DNA of 64,000 bases from Coleofasciculus sp. FACHB-T130 (GCF_014695375.1 NZ_JACJOG010000045.1:1-64000), one strand, 5' to 3'. Shown: positions 41,755-50,833, counted from the first letter of the stretch. Program-made: numbers and translations. The notes: generated from the letters alone by a model not told the origin.

Positions 41755-43932
41755 ATGAGCCAGACCTTACGTATTTTACTGATCGATGACAACCCTGATG
41801 ACCGCCTTCTAGCAGCTCGTCAGCTCAGCCGAGCCTTTTCCGATCTCCAAATTCAGGAGATTGCAGAAATCAATGGCTTAAACCAGGCGCTGGCGGCAGA
41901 TGGCTTCGATGCCGTTGTCACTGACTATCAACTGCGCTGGAGTGATGGTCTACAGGTGTTGCGTGCCGTTAAAGATCGGTATCCTGACTGCCCCGTGGTG
42001 ATGTTTACCAATACAGGCAGCGAAGAGATTGCTGTAGAAGCGATGAAGGCGGGGCTGTCCGACTACGTTCTGAAGTTGCCCAAATATTACAACCGTCTGC
42101 CCGCTGCGGTGCAGTTAGCCTTAGAACGAGCCGAAACTCAGCGAAGAGCCGCTCGTCTGGAAGCGCATCGGCAAGCTTTGAGCGAGGTATCGCGAGCTTT
42201 TGCTGAGAAAATTCCGGAATTTCAAGCAGTTCTAGAACTGGTCAGTCAGCAAATAGCTCAGCGACTGGGAAATCTGTGCGTAGTTCGCATCCTATCAGAT
42301 GATGGAAAGTACCTCAACCCGGTAGCAATTTATCATCCAAACCCAGAAGCCCTCGCCTGCTTGCAAGAAACCCTCGCCACCGAGGCACACCGCGTTGATG
42401 AGGGTTTGACGGGTCGGGTCTTTAAAACGGGCGAGACGCTACTGATTCCAGTCGTGTCGCCAGAGGAGATACAACCTTTGCGCGAGTCAAAGTATTTGCC
42501 CTACTTAGAGCGCTTTGGGATGTACAGCATTTTGATCGCACCCTTAGAGGTACGAGGTCGGCGGATTGGGACTTTATTCGTTTCGCGCGATCGCCCCGGA
42601 TATTCCTATACTCGTGATGACCAATTCTTTCTGCAAGACCTCGCGGATCGGGCTGCTTTGGCAATTGACAATGCCCGACTCTACCGGGAAGCTCAGGAAG
42701 CCAACCACCTCAAGGACGAGTTCCTGGCAACCCTGTCTCACGAACTCCGCACCCCCCTGAACTCTATCCTCGGATGGGCAACGCTACTCCGCAATCAGAA
42801 GCTAACTCCCACTGTTATCAGTCGTGCCCTTGAGAGTATTGAGCGCAACGCCAAGGCGCAGGTAAAACTCACCGATGAAATTCTAGATGTCTCGCGGATT
42901 ATTCGGGGCAAGCTACACCTGAATATTCGCTCGATCGAGCTGATACCTATCATTGATGAAGCGATTAATATCTTGCGTCCGGCAGCGGATGCCAAGGGGA
43001 TTCGAGTCAAGGCGGTACTAGACCGCTCAGTTGGCTTGGTCGCTGCCGATCCAGATCGCTTGCAGCAAGTCGTTTGGAATCTACTCTCCAACGCCATCAA
43101 GTTCACATCAGAAGGCGGGCAAATTGAGGTGCGGCTGGAGAGGGTTGAAGGAAAACTTGAAGAAAAAGTTGAAGTGCAACCCACGAACTCTCCACCTAAT
43201 AACCCGCAACCTTCAACTTTCTTTGCCCAAATCCAAATTAGCGACACAGGCATGGGCATTAGCCCCGACTTTCTGCCCTATGCGTTTGACCGCTTTCGTC
43301 AAGCTGACGCGAGTACCACGCGATCGCATGGAGGATTAGGACTCGGATTAGCGATTGTGCGTCACTTGGTGGAATTGCACGGTGGCACCGTTCGTGCTGC
43401 CAGTCTCGGAATCGGGCAGGGAGCAACGTTTACAGTGCTTCTACCACTTTTTGATAAAAGTCGAGAAACCGAGGGGCAGGAGCGCCAGGGGGCAGAGGAG
43501 CCGGGGAGCGGGGAAGCTAAGGAGAAGGTAGCACAAGCACCTCAACTCCTGAGCGGATTGCAGGTTCTAGTTGTGGATGATGATACGGATACACGCGAAT
43601 TGATCGCCCTCGTGCTTGAAGAGTCTGGGGCGAAAGTGAAAGCGATCGCATCCGTAGCCGAGGCGTTAGAAGTCCTTCGTAGCTGGCAGCCCGATTTGCT
43701 GGTGAGTGATATTGGAATGCCAGAGGAAGATGGCTACGCCCTCATCGGCAAGATGAGAACTCTGGAAGAAAAAACCGGAAAACAAATTCCAGCCCTAGCG
43801 CTGACCGCCTACGCTAGGGAGGAAGATAAAAACCGCGCCCTGAAGGCAGGGTTTCAAATGTATCAGTCTAAGCCCGTCGAGCCTGATGATTTAGTGGCGG
43901 CGGTGGCACTTCTGGCTGGGTGTGCAGGTTAA
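41755..43932 (+). CDS. Hybrid kinase REC-GAF-HisKA-HATPase-REC
   Basis: Encodes 725 residues with no membrane segment. N-terminal receiver (1-125: 'LLIDDNPDDRLLAAR', Asp in 'AVVTDYQLRWSDG', Lys replaced by 'YVLKLPKYY'), GAF (about 145-310), H-box 'FLATLSHELRTPLNSILGWA' near 330, N-box 'LLSNAIKFT', G-box 'GGLGLGLAIVRHLVE', and a C-terminal receiver (600-720: 'VLVVDDDTDTREL', 'LLVSDIGMPEEDGY', 'YQSKPV'). The linker before the last receiver (bases 43471-43520) is built of GGGGAGC-like 7-bp repeats. Third gene of the operon with the CHASE3 kinase and Rcp1-like regulator, pointing to a branched phosphorelay. Confidence 0.92.
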   Translation: MSQTLRILLIDDNPDDRLLAARQLSRAFSDLQIQEIAEINGLNQALAADGFDAVVTDYQLRWSDGLQVLRAVKDRYPDCPVVMFTNTGSEEIAVEAMKAGLSDYVLKLPKYYNRLPAAVQLALERAETQRRAARLEAHRQALSEVSRAFAEKIPEFQAVLELVSQQIAQRLGNLCVVRILSDDGKYLNPVAIYHPNPEALACLQETLATEAHRVDEGLTGRVFKTGETLLIPVVSPEEIQPLRESKYLPYLERFGMYSILIAPLEVRGRRIGTLFVSRDRPGYSYTRDDQFFLQDLADRAALAIDNARLYREAQEANHLKDEFLATLSHELRTPLNSILGWATLLRNQKLTPTVISRALESIERNAKAQVKLTDEILDVSRIIRGKLHLNIRSIELIPIIDEAINILRPAADAKGIRVKAVLDRSVGLVAADPDRLQQVVWNLLSNAIKFTSEGGQIEVRLERVEGKLEEKVEVQPTNSPPNNPQPSTFFAQIQISDTGMGISPDFLPYAFDRFRQADASTTRSHGGLGLGLAIVRHLVELHGGTVRAASLGIGQGATFTVLLPLFDKSRETEGQERQGAEEPGSGEAKEKVAQAPQLLSGLQVLVVDDDTDTRELIALVLEESGAKVKAIASVAEALEVLRSWQPDLLVSDIGMPEEDGYALIGKMRTLEEKTGKQIPALALTAYAREEDKNRALKAGFQMYQSKPVEPDDLVAAVALLAGCAG

Positions 43933-43934
43933 GT

Positions 43935-44474
43935 CTAGCTAAGGCGCTTTTCTAGATATTGACCGATCATTTGCTGTTCTCCGGCACGGGAGATGATCGT
44001 TTGCCGGGTGCGGTAGCTTCGACCAATCAGTTTTAATTCTTCTTCAAATGAAGAGTCTCTGTACTCTGTCCGCAAGCACAAAGTTTTGGGATTGGGGAAA
44101 TAATACTCAGCCGTGACGGGTTTCGGAGTGGCAAAGCCGCGATCGCGATAGAGTGTGGTTCCTAATGCGCCAAACAGTGTCGAACCTTTGGATTCTTTGC
44201 GGTTTGTGACTGAATTTGTGCTGTTCCACTCCACATAAGAACCACAAATTAGCGCTGCTGGATCTTCCAGTTGGTGTAACTCTGCCAAATGTAGCAATTC
44301 CGAGCTTCCCTGTTCCAGAAACCGGACGGTAATCAGACTCACCATCTCCTTGGTTTCGCCATCCGGCAGGGTATAGTAGCGTCTTTCAGAGCGCCATTTG
44401 CCCTCTGATTCTTGAAAAAACGCTGCAATTAAAGATTCTTCATGGGTTTGGGCAAGTTGTCTTAGTGTTGTCAC
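43935..44474 (-). CDS. CpcS/CpeS-family phycobiliprotein lyase
   Basis: Encodes 179 residues. The start 'FFQESEGKWRSERRYYTL' with the conserved FxxxxGxWxSxR motif, 'LICGSYVEWNS', 'GSTLFGALGTTLYRDRGFATP' (in part), 'LCLRTEYRDSSFEEELKLI' and the end 'RTRQTIISRAGEQQMIGQYL' are diagnostic of the CpcS/CpeS lipocalin-like lyases, which attach phycocyanobilin to Cys84-type positions of phycobiliprotein subunits. Which CpcS subgroup this belongs to cannot be told by eye. Converges with the hybrid kinase gene, two bases apart. Confidence 0.88.
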   Translation of the reverse strand: MTTLRQLAQTHEESLIAAFFQESEGKWRSERRYYTLPDGETKEMVSLITVRFLEQGSSELLHLAELHQLEDPAALICGSYVEWNSTNSVTNRKESKGSTLFGALGTTLYRDRGFATPKPVTAEYYFPNPKTLCLRTEYRDSSFEEELKLIGRSYRTRQTIISRAGEQQMIGQYLEKRLS

Positions 44475-44885
44475 CAGTACCAGTCCTCATATGAATTGAA
44501 AATAAAGTTCTTGCAAGCGTCAATTTTTGCTTGGTAGCTATGGGACTTATCACCCTTTTATTTGACCTTTATGCAAGCAATCTGATGAACGGTTGTGCAA
44601 GTCGCGGTTTCTAGTGACACCCGAGCTGGGTACAGTTGAGCGCCACTATATCGGGTCAGCTATCTGGCACTTAGCTGACGTACCACCTTGGCTAGAGTGG
44701 TAAGTCTGCCAAAATGCAAGTTACTGTTAACAATCTTAATAATAATAGATGATAGCTAAAAATACTTACTAGCGGCTCTGTCATCCGGAAGAATCTTAGA
44801 ACCGTCTATCCCATAAGGGCACGACGAAAGGTGGAAAAGCTTTCGAGAGAGATGATCGCGGTTTTCAGTTGCGTGTAATACTTGG
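44475..44885. other. Intergenic region with a stem-loop and no recognised gene
   Basis: About 410 bases upstream of the lyase gene. GTCAGCTA (44655-44662) and TAGCTGAC (44672-44679) form an 8-bp stem with a 9-base loop, with more short palindromes near 44690-44705. No ORF of protein-like composition was seen. A promoter for the lyase gene is expected at its left end. Confidence 0.45.
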
Positions 44886-45125
44886 AACCTCACCCCCAAC
44901 CCCTCTCCGTTCACGGAGAGGGGAGAACAGGGAACCCCTCCTCGTTTATGGGGAGGAGAATATGGAACCTCACCCCCAGCCCCTCTCCGTTCACGGAGAG
45001 GGGAGAATATTAAACCCCTCTTCGTTGACGGCGCGACACTAGCGGCAGCAAGGCGGGGCAGGCAGCGAGGAGAATCGGGAATATTAAACCCCTCCTCGTT
45101 TACGGGGAGGGGCAGGGGTGGGGTT
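44886..45125. repeat. Array of palindromic CCCCTCTCC/GGAGAGGGG repeats
   Basis: Five adjacent units in two alternating versions: 'AACCTCACCCCC(A)RCCCCTCTCC' hairpins (stems 44900-44909/44914-44923 and 44980-44989/44994-45003) and 'AAACCCCTCCTCGTTTAYGGGGAGG' hairpins. The fourth unit is interrupted by a GGCAGC-rich insert (about 45030-45070). A single copy lies at 34238-34303. The array lies between the lyase promoter and the end of the CobA-HemD gene. Frames across it are artefacts of the repeat. Confidence 0.75.
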
Positions 45126-45157
45126 AAAATGTACGGCATCCAATCGAGAATTGCTAT

Positions 45158-46852
45158 CTAGCAATCTATATTTGAGTTGTGAGCCAAGCGATCGCGGACA
45201 TTCGCCTCAGATGTCGCCCACTGGACGATCGCTTGGGTTAAGCCGTCTAGAGTGTATTCTGGGGCTTCGACATCCACTCGCCCCAGCAGAGAAAGACAGG
45301 TGTTAGAAGTTTGAGGGCCAATCGAGGCAATACAGACACCTTGTAAGGGCAATTTATCGATTTCACCGACTAATTGACCAAAAAATTGCACGGTTTTAGA
45401 ACTTGCAAAAGTAATCACATCTACCGCTTGTCGCTGGAGGGCGTCTAAGGCGGCGGGTGCGATCGCTTTCGGGCACTGAGATTGATAAGCCGCCACTTCG
45501 ATTACTTCTGCACCTTGGGCGGTTAATTCCTTCACCAAGACTTCTCTTCCGCCCGTTTCCACTCTGGGAAACAGAATTTTCTTGCCTTCTAACGGTTCTG
45601 GAAAGTATTCAATTAGAGAATCTGCGACAAAATCTGGGGGGATAAAATCGGGTTGTAAGCCTTGCTGCTTGAGACTTTGGGCGGTTTTCTTCCCGACGAC
45701 GGCAATTTTGACCCCGGCTAAGGCACGGGCATCTTGATTTTGCGCTTCCAGCCGTTCAAAAAAGTAATCAACCCCGTTGCTGGAAGTGAGAATTAACCAG
45801 TCGAAATCCGATAAGTGCGCGATCGCACGATCCAATTCTTCCCAACTGGAAGGAGGCGTAATTTCCAGCGTCGGCATCTCAATCACCGTCGCGCCTTCTT
45901 CTTGGAGGCGCAAGCAAAACTCACCCGATTGTCCTGCGGCGCGTGTCACTAGAATCGTTTTCCCAGCTAGCGGTTGGGAAGAGTTTTGAGTCGTTAGAGA
46001 CGAGGTTTTCTGAGAACTGTGGCTTCCCATAGGTATGTCTGATAAACTCACCCCTGCGGATTGGGTTGAAGATTCTGATGATTGTACGGGCGGATTTAGG
46101 CGTCGATCTGAGACGACTGGTGCATCTGGCGATCGCAAGTATTCTCTCAAACCGACGACTTCCCCGATGGTAATGACGCTGGGAGAGAGAGATTCACCCC
46201 TAGTTTGCTCAACGATAGTGCCCAGCGTAGCTGTCCAGACTTGTTGTTGAGGCGTTCCCGCCCAACGAATCGCAGCGACGGGAGTAGAAAGCGATCGCCC
46301 ATATCGATGCAACTGATAGACAATTTCACCGAGATTGCGCCCACCCATCAAGATTACCAGCGTTTCCATCCGCGCCAGCGCTTCCCAGTCCAAAACATCT
46401 GGCTCATGGGCAGTAATCACCGTAAAACCTCGGCTCATCACCGGATCTGTCAGCGGAATCCCCGCCAGCAACGGTGCTGCCAGTGCTGAAGAAATCCCCG
46501 GTACGACTTCAAAAGGACACCCAGCGGCAATTAATGCCTGAATTTCTGAAGTAGAACGCCCGAAAATAAACGGATCGCCACTTTTTAGCCGCACAACTTG
46601 CTTGCTGTGCTGACAGTGTTCCACCAGCAGTTGGTTAATTTCCGCTTGCGGTGTGCTGGGTTGTCCACCGCGTTTGCCCACATCCAACTTCAGGCAACTT
46701 TCAGGCACCAACTCCAACAACTGGGCATCTACGAGGGCGTCGTAGACTAACACCTCTGCCTCAACCAGCAGATGTTGTGCCTTGACGGTGAGGTAAGCAA
46801 CATCTCCCGGTCCCGCCCCCACCAGATATACTTTTCCGGTACGCTCAGTCAT
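45158..46852 (-). CDS. cobA-hemD: CobA-HemD fusion: uroporphyrinogen-III methyltransferase and synthase
   Basis: Encodes 564 residues. Residues 1-245 are uroporphyrinogen-III C-methyltransferase: 'KVYLVGAGPGDVAYLTVKAQ', 'LKSGDPFIFGR', 'VPGISSALAAPLLAGIPLT' and 'VILMGGRNLGEI'. A Ser/Gln-rich linker (about 245-290) leads to uroporphyrinogen-III synthase (290-555: 'GKTILVTRAAGQSGEF', 'LILTSSNGVDYFF', 'VKIAVVGKKTAQSLKQQG' and 'VITFASSKTVQFF'). HemD cyclises hydroxymethylbilane; CobA converts the product to precorrin-2 for sirohaem/cobalamin. The fusion puts both steps at the branch point of chlorophyll/bilin and sirohaem synthesis. Usually these are fused only in some bacteria. Confidence 0.93.
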   Translation of the reverse strand: MTERTGKVYLVGAGPGDVAYLTVKAQHLLVEAEVLVYDALVDAQLLELVPESCLKLDVGKRGGQPSTPQAEINQLLVEHCQHSKQVVRLKSGDPFIFGRSTSEIQALIAAGCPFEVVPGISSALAAPLLAGIPLTDPVMSRGFTVITAHEPDVLDWEALARMETLVILMGGRNLGEIVYQLHRYGRSLSTPVAAIRWAGTPQQQVWTATLGTIVEQTRGESLSPSVITIGEVVGLREYLRSPDAPVVSDRRLNPPVQSSESSTQSAGVSLSDIPMGSHSSQKTSSLTTQNSSQPLAGKTILVTRAAGQSGEFCLRLQEEGATVIEMPTLEITPPSSWEELDRAIAHLSDFDWLILTSSNGVDYFFERLEAQNQDARALAGVKIAVVGKKTAQSLKQQGLQPDFIPPDFVADSLIEYFPEPLEGKKILFPRVETGGREVLVKELTAQGAEVIEVAAYQSQCPKAIAPAALDALQRQAVDVITFASSKTVQFFGQLVGEIDKLPLQGVCIASIGPQTSNTCLSLLGRVDVEAPEYTLDGLTQAIVQWATSEANVRDRLAHNSNIDC

Positions 46853-46882
46853 GATTTGGCTGCGCTCAAATGAATTTGAAGC

Positions 46883-47344
46883 TTATTTCGGGATGTCCAT
46901 TTCTTGGATGAGTTGATCGAGTTGTTGTTGCTCGGTTGTACCCGCTTTATATAAGTTTCTAGCTTTTTGAAGAATTGCGATCGCTTCCTCGATTTTGTCT
47001 TGTTTAATCAGCGTGTCTCCCAACCTCAAATAAGCATCGACATTTTTGGGCGATCGCTCAATCAATTCCCGATATATCGGCGTTGCCTCGTCAATCTTAT
47101 CTTGCGCCATTAGCGCATTTCCCAATAGCAATCGCGCCATGTCATTGGTGCGGTGTCGCTGAATCACTTGGCGAAAAGCTGCCTCTGCACCCACATAATC
47201 TTTTTCTTTATAAAGTGTCACTCCTTTTTTAAAAAAGTTTGAAGCGACGAATGTCTTCCCCAAGAAAAAACCCAGGAGAGTCAGACTAATCCCGACGACA
47301 GCGACAGCCAGAAAATAAGTTATTTGAGATGTTTCTGTTTCCAC
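46883..47344 (-). CDS. Membrane-anchored TPR protein
   Basis: Encodes 153 residues. A transmembrane helix lies at about 8-31 (ITYFLAVAVVGISLTLLGFFLG), followed by roughly three TPR units ('GVTLYKEKDYVGAEAAFRQVI', 'ARLLLGNALMAQDKIDEATPIYREL', 'AYLRLGDTLIKQDKIEEAIAILQKA', in parts). Only the N-terminus is membrane-bound; the repeats probably face the cytosol or lumen and bind protein partners. It sits between CobA-HemD and the tocopherol gene hpt, all read leftward (gaps 30 and 73 bases), so the block may be one transcript. No specific function known. Confidence 0.85.
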   Translation of the reverse strand: METETSQITYFLAVAVVGISLTLLGFFLGKTFVASNFFKKGVTLYKEKDYVGAEAAFRQVIQRHRTNDMARLLLGNALMAQDKIDEATPIYRELIERSPKNVDAYLRLGDTLIKQDKIEEAIAILQKARNLYKAGTTEQQQLDQLIQEMDIPK

Positions 47345-47417
47345 CCTTGGTAGCCCTCCGGCACTTCTAGCAGTTCTATTTTGCTTAAGCTTACCCTGAC
47401 GATTGTTTTAACCTTTC

Positions 47418-48389
47418 TTATGCTAAAAGACAGGCAGCGGGGAAAATCAGATATTCCAAGAAAAAGAGTTTCCAAATAAATTGGTAAAAAGATGCGATCG
47501 CGCTCTTATCCTGCAAATCTACACTTCTACTTCGCCACCACAGCAACAAGAGTGCGAATACATGAGTAATTATCAAAAATGTGGAATTAACCGCACTTAG
47601 GGATAATATCCCAGCCACAATCATGCCCAGGTAACAGGCCGTAATCACCCAAAGAGAGAGATTAAAGACGGCTGGCTTACCGAGTTGAATCGTAAATGTG
47701 TTGATGTTGTACTGCTTATCTCCTTCCATATCGGGGATATCTTTAAAGATAGCGATCGCAAACGTAAACACCAACACAAACATCGTCAGCGCCCAGACTG
47801 ATGCCGGAATTTCTTGACTTTTTTGCAATACCCAATTGAAGTGTAAAAACAGCCCTAAATTGACAATGACTCCGCGCACAGTGAAAATGCACAGCGCTGC
47901 CCAAAAGGAAAATCGTTTTAACCGAATCGGCGGCAGAGAATAGGCTGTACCAATGGCTAAACTAACCCCCACCGTGAACAGTAAATATCGTCCTAGAAAA
48001 AGCGCTAACAGCAGCGCCACACTTCCACTAATGGCGACAATAATTTGAGCTTGCGCCCTAGAAAATTCACCAGCAGCGATGGGCAAATGGGGCTTGTTAA
48101 TTTTGTCAATTTCCACATCTTCGAGCTGATTTAGCCCGACAATGTAGACATTTCCGCCCAGACAGGCAATCCATGCACCCAAAAACTGTTCGACGCTGGT
48201 AACGCCCCCGGAAGCTGTTGCAAGTGCGATCGCGTACAACGCCATCACGCTCAGGCTGGTGCCAATAATCGTATGAGGGCGGGAGAACTTCCATAAGGCG
48301 TAGAGCCAGGAACCAGTACGCCGCACCGGGTGGGACTCAGAAGGACTGGTTTTGGGAAGGGAAGACTTTTCAGGAGAAATCTGGCTCAT
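47418..48389 (-). CDS. hpt: Homogentisate phytyltransferase
   Basis: Encodes 323 residues with 8-9 transmembrane helices, a UbiA-family prenyltransferase. The two Asp-rich prenyl-diphosphate sites are 'NQLEDVEIDKINKP' (about residue 108) and 'KDIPDMEGDKQYNI' (about 235). The start 'ALWKFSRPHTIIGTSLSVMALY' is characteristic of homogentisate phytyl/solanesyl transferases. It joins homogentisate to phytyl diphosphate, the committed step of tocopherol synthesis, in the cytoplasmic or thylakoid membrane. Next to gamma-tocopherol methyltransferase (54 bases upstream on the same strand), which supports the phytyl specificity. Confidence 0.92.
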   Translation of the reverse strand: MSQISPEKSSLPKTSPSESHPVRRTGSWLYALWKFSRPHTIIGTSLSVMALYAIALATASGGVTSVEQFLGAWIACLGGNVYIVGLNQLEDVEIDKINKPHLPIAAGEFSRAQAQIIVAISGSVALLLALFLGRYLLFTVGVSLAIGTAYSLPPIRLKRFSFWAALCIFTVRGVIVNLGLFLHFNWVLQKSQEIPASVWALTMFVLVFTFAIAIFKDIPDMEGDKQYNINTFTIQLGKPAVFNLSLWVITACYLGMIVAGILSLSAVNSTFLIITHVFALLLLWWRSRSVDLQDKSAIASFYQFIWKLFFLEYLIFPAACLLA

Positions 48390-48443
48390 GCGTGCCTGAA
48401 TGAATACTCAGGCTTGATTTTAAGCAATTTTTGTTCCCAAACG

Positions 48444-49316
48444 TTATTTCTTAGTCGCACAGAGCAATCCGAATCGAATCAAGCCTTGCTCATAGCCCCG
48501 GCTCATTAATCCGAGTGAAAGCGCCGCTTGAATCGTTGTCCAGCCAGAGAAAAGCAAACCCAGAATGGCTTTGGGATCGAGCGTCGAATCAATCACGATA
48601 TCCCAAAATGGGGCGACAGCTTTTGACCAATCTGCCGTGCGAATATTCTCGAAGGAAACTTTACGAGCCAGCGTTTCATATTCTGGCAGCGAAATCACGT
48701 AAGGCAAAGCATACACGCGGTAAATTTCCGCCAGATGTTTCCGCTCATCATCTGTCAGCTGCCCATCTGCGCCTCCGACAGGACGATGACACCACGTTGC
48801 CATCAGAAAAGTCCCCCCCGGCTTCAGCACCCGGTAGCACTCCTGCAAGAACTTCTGCTTATTGGGCATATGTTCGCCACTTTCGAGCGACCATACAAAG
48901 TCAAAGGAATCGTCAGCAAAGGGCATATTCAGAGCGTCTGCCACCTGGAACGATGTGCGATCGCTTAATCCAGCAACGGCTGCCCGTTCTTTAGCTCTCG
49001 CTGCCTGGACGGGACTCAGAGTGATTCCCGTTGCTGCTGCGTTGAATTTTTGCGCCAAGTAAAGGGAACTGCCGCCAATCCCACAGCCGACATCGAGGAT
49101 ATTGGCGGGGGCGGGTTTCAAATCCGCCCCGACCTGCACCTCACCCCACTTGAGCAATTCTTCAATTAAGTCAATTTGCGCTTGCCGCCGGTCTTTTTTC
49201 AGAGTACCATCAGCGCCATAGTATCCGTGGTGCATATGTTCGCCCCAAATCTGTTCCCACAGACCAGAGGAAGCGTCGTAGAACTGCTGAATTTGCTGAT
49301 AAAGAGTTGAAGTCAT
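48444..49316 (-). CDS. Gamma-tocopherol methyltransferase
   Basis: Encodes 290 residues. SAM-binding motif I is 'ILDVGCGIGGSSLYLAQKF', followed by 'WSLESGEHMPNKQKFLQECY' and 'GGTFLMATWCHRP'. The N-terminal 'YDASSGLWEQIWGEHMHHGYY' and 'GYEQGLIRFGLL' near the C-terminus distinguish the gamma-tocopherol enzyme from the MPBQ methyltransferase of the same pathway. It converts gamma- to alpha-tocopherol with SAM. No N-terminal signal extension is seen, unlike some homologues. It is the first gene of the tocopherol pair, and is divergent from ktrB. Confidence 0.9.
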   Translation of the reverse strand: MTSTLYQQIQQFYDASSGLWEQIWGEHMHHGYYGADGTLKKDRRQAQIDLIEELLKWGEVQVGADLKPAPANILDVGCGIGGSSLYLAQKFNAAATGITLSPVQAARAKERAAVAGLSDRTSFQVADALNMPFADDSFDFVWSLESGEHMPNKQKFLQECYRVLKPGGTFLMATWCHRPVGGADGQLTDDERKHLAEIYRVYALPYVISLPEYETLARKVSFENIRTADWSKAVAPFWDIVIDSTLDPKAILGLLFSGWTTIQAALSLGLMSRGYEQGLIRFGLLCATKK

Positions 49317-49408
49317 GAAATTTTCAGGCGGTGTTGCTGAAAATTAGCCTACCAGAACTCGGAAAGCAGTAAGCTCTAAAAAGACTTTTCCTGATAGACC
49401 CCTAGACC

Positions 49409-50743
49409 ATGACTGTTGCCCGAACTATTTGCTTGGGATTTCTTGCCCTCGTCACTTTGGGAACGATTTTACTGATGCTGCCGTTTTCAACCAGTGACGG
49501 CAGTTGGAGCAATCCGATAATCGCGCTATTTACTGCCACGTCTGCGGTCTGCGTAACTGGTTTATCGGTGGTCGATGTGGGGAAATTTTATTCGTTTTGG
49601 GGACAATTGTTCCTTGTCTTGCTGGTTCAGGTAGGCGGATTGGGCTACATGACGGCAACGACGTGCCTGTTGCTGTTGCTAGGACGCAAGTTTGGACTGC
49701 GAGACAAGATAGCGATTCAACAATCGCTCGACAAGCCAGGATTAGCTGGTGTGGTGGACTTGGTACGCTCAATCATTGCCACGACGCTGATTATTGAAAT
49801 TACTGGCATCTTTTTACTGATGCTGGTGTTTGTACCCGACTACGGGTTGGATCGCGGTCTTTGGCTATCGATTTTTCATAGTGTGAATGCTTTTAATAAT
49901 GCAGGCTTTGGCTTGTTTTCAGATAATTTGATGCAATATGTGCGATCGCCTTTGCTCAACCTGATTGTCACTGCCTTGATTATTTTGGGTGGGATTGGCT
50001 ATGAAGTGATTATGGAAGCGTATTTATGGACGCGCGATCGCTTATCCAAAAGTCAAGCTTGTGTAGTCTTTTCTCTCAACTTTAAGATTGCTACCACGAC
50101 CACTCTCTTTCTCCTCATCCTGGGAACAATTCTCTTTTTGTTTACAGAATTCAACAATCCCCAAACCTTTGGCCCACTTAGTTTCCCCGAGAAGCTTATG
50201 GCGGCTTGGTTTCAATCGGTAACACCTCGAACGGCTGGTTTTAATACCATTGATATCGGGAAATTGACCGAAGCGTCTCTTTTTATTACCGTTGCCTTAA
50301 TGTTTATTGGGACAAATCCTGGTAGTACCGGCGGCGGAATTAAAACCACGACGACAAGGGTTTTACTGAGTTCTACTTTTTCAGCATTACAAGGGAAGGA
50401 AGAAGTAGTTTCTTACCAGCGCCAAATCCCGAAGGCGCTAATTGTGAAAGCGACTGGGGTGACAGTTGGTTCGCTTCTGGTGGTCATTGGTTCCACCACT
50501 TTAATTGCGATAAGCGATCCACAATTGGCGTTTATCCAAATTTTATTGGAGGTTGTTTCAGCCTTCGCTACTGTTGGACTTTCTACTGGGATTACAGCGA
50601 GCATTTCAGTTTTCGCCAAACTGGTATTGATTGCCACCATGTACATCGGTCGGGTGGGAGTTTTGCTCCTGATGTCAGCGATTCTGGGAAATCCCAGTCC
50701 CAGCATTATCCGCTATCCGGAGGAGAATTTGTTGGTCGGATAG
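49409..50743 (+). CDS. ktrB: KtrB/TrkH-family potassium transporter
   Basis: Encodes 444 residues with about eight transmembrane helices and the four pore loops typical of Ktr/Trk subunits, each with a central Gly: 'SAVCVTGLSVV', 'NAFNNAGFGLFSDNL', 'PRTAGFNTIDIG' and 'FATVGLSTGI'. The shorter length (about 445) and the pairing with a one-domain TrkA/KtrA gene downstream make it KtrB rather than TrkH. Potassium or sodium-coupled K+ uptake across the cytoplasmic membrane is needed for osmotic adjustment. Co-directional with ktrA 180 bases downstream. Confidence 0.93.
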   Translation: MTVARTICLGFLALVTLGTILLMLPFSTSDGSWSNPIIALFTATSAVCVTGLSVVDVGKFYSFWGQLFLVLLVQVGGLGYMTATTCLLLLLGRKFGLRDKIAIQQSLDKPGLAGVVDLVRSIIATTLIIEITGIFLLMLVFVPDYGLDRGLWLSIFHSVNAFNNAGFGLFSDNLMQYVRSPLLNLIVTALIILGGIGYEVIMEAYLWTRDRLSKSQACVVFSLNFKIATTTTLFLLILGTILFLFTEFNNPQTFGPLSFPEKLMAAWFQSVTPRTAGFNTIDIGKLTEASLFITVALMFIGTNPGSTGGGIKTTTTRVLLSSTFSALQGKEEVVSYQRQIPKALIVKATGVTVGSLLVVIGSTTLIAISDPQLAFIQILLEVVSAFATVGLSTGITASISVFAKLVLIATMYIGRVGVLLLMSAILGNPSPSIIRYPEENLLVG

Positions 50744-50833
50744 CGATCGCATTCCCGATGCTTGATAAGCTAGAACCTGAGTAATCTTTAAGCTTTTTGT
50801 CAGTTGTTTGTGACCCAATTGCAGCTTGTAGAT

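Noticed and set aside
43935-44474. CpeT-type lyase identity
   Set aside because: The FxxxxGxWxSxR start and RTRQTII..IGQYL end match CpcS/CpeS, not CpeT.
44655-44679. Possible riboswitch upstream of the lyase gene
   Set aside because: Only one simple stem-loop is visible and no known riboswitch core was recognised.
44756-45139. Minus-strand frame of 127 codons rich in Pro, Arg and Gly
   Set aside because: It is a translation of the palindromic repeat array, not a gene.
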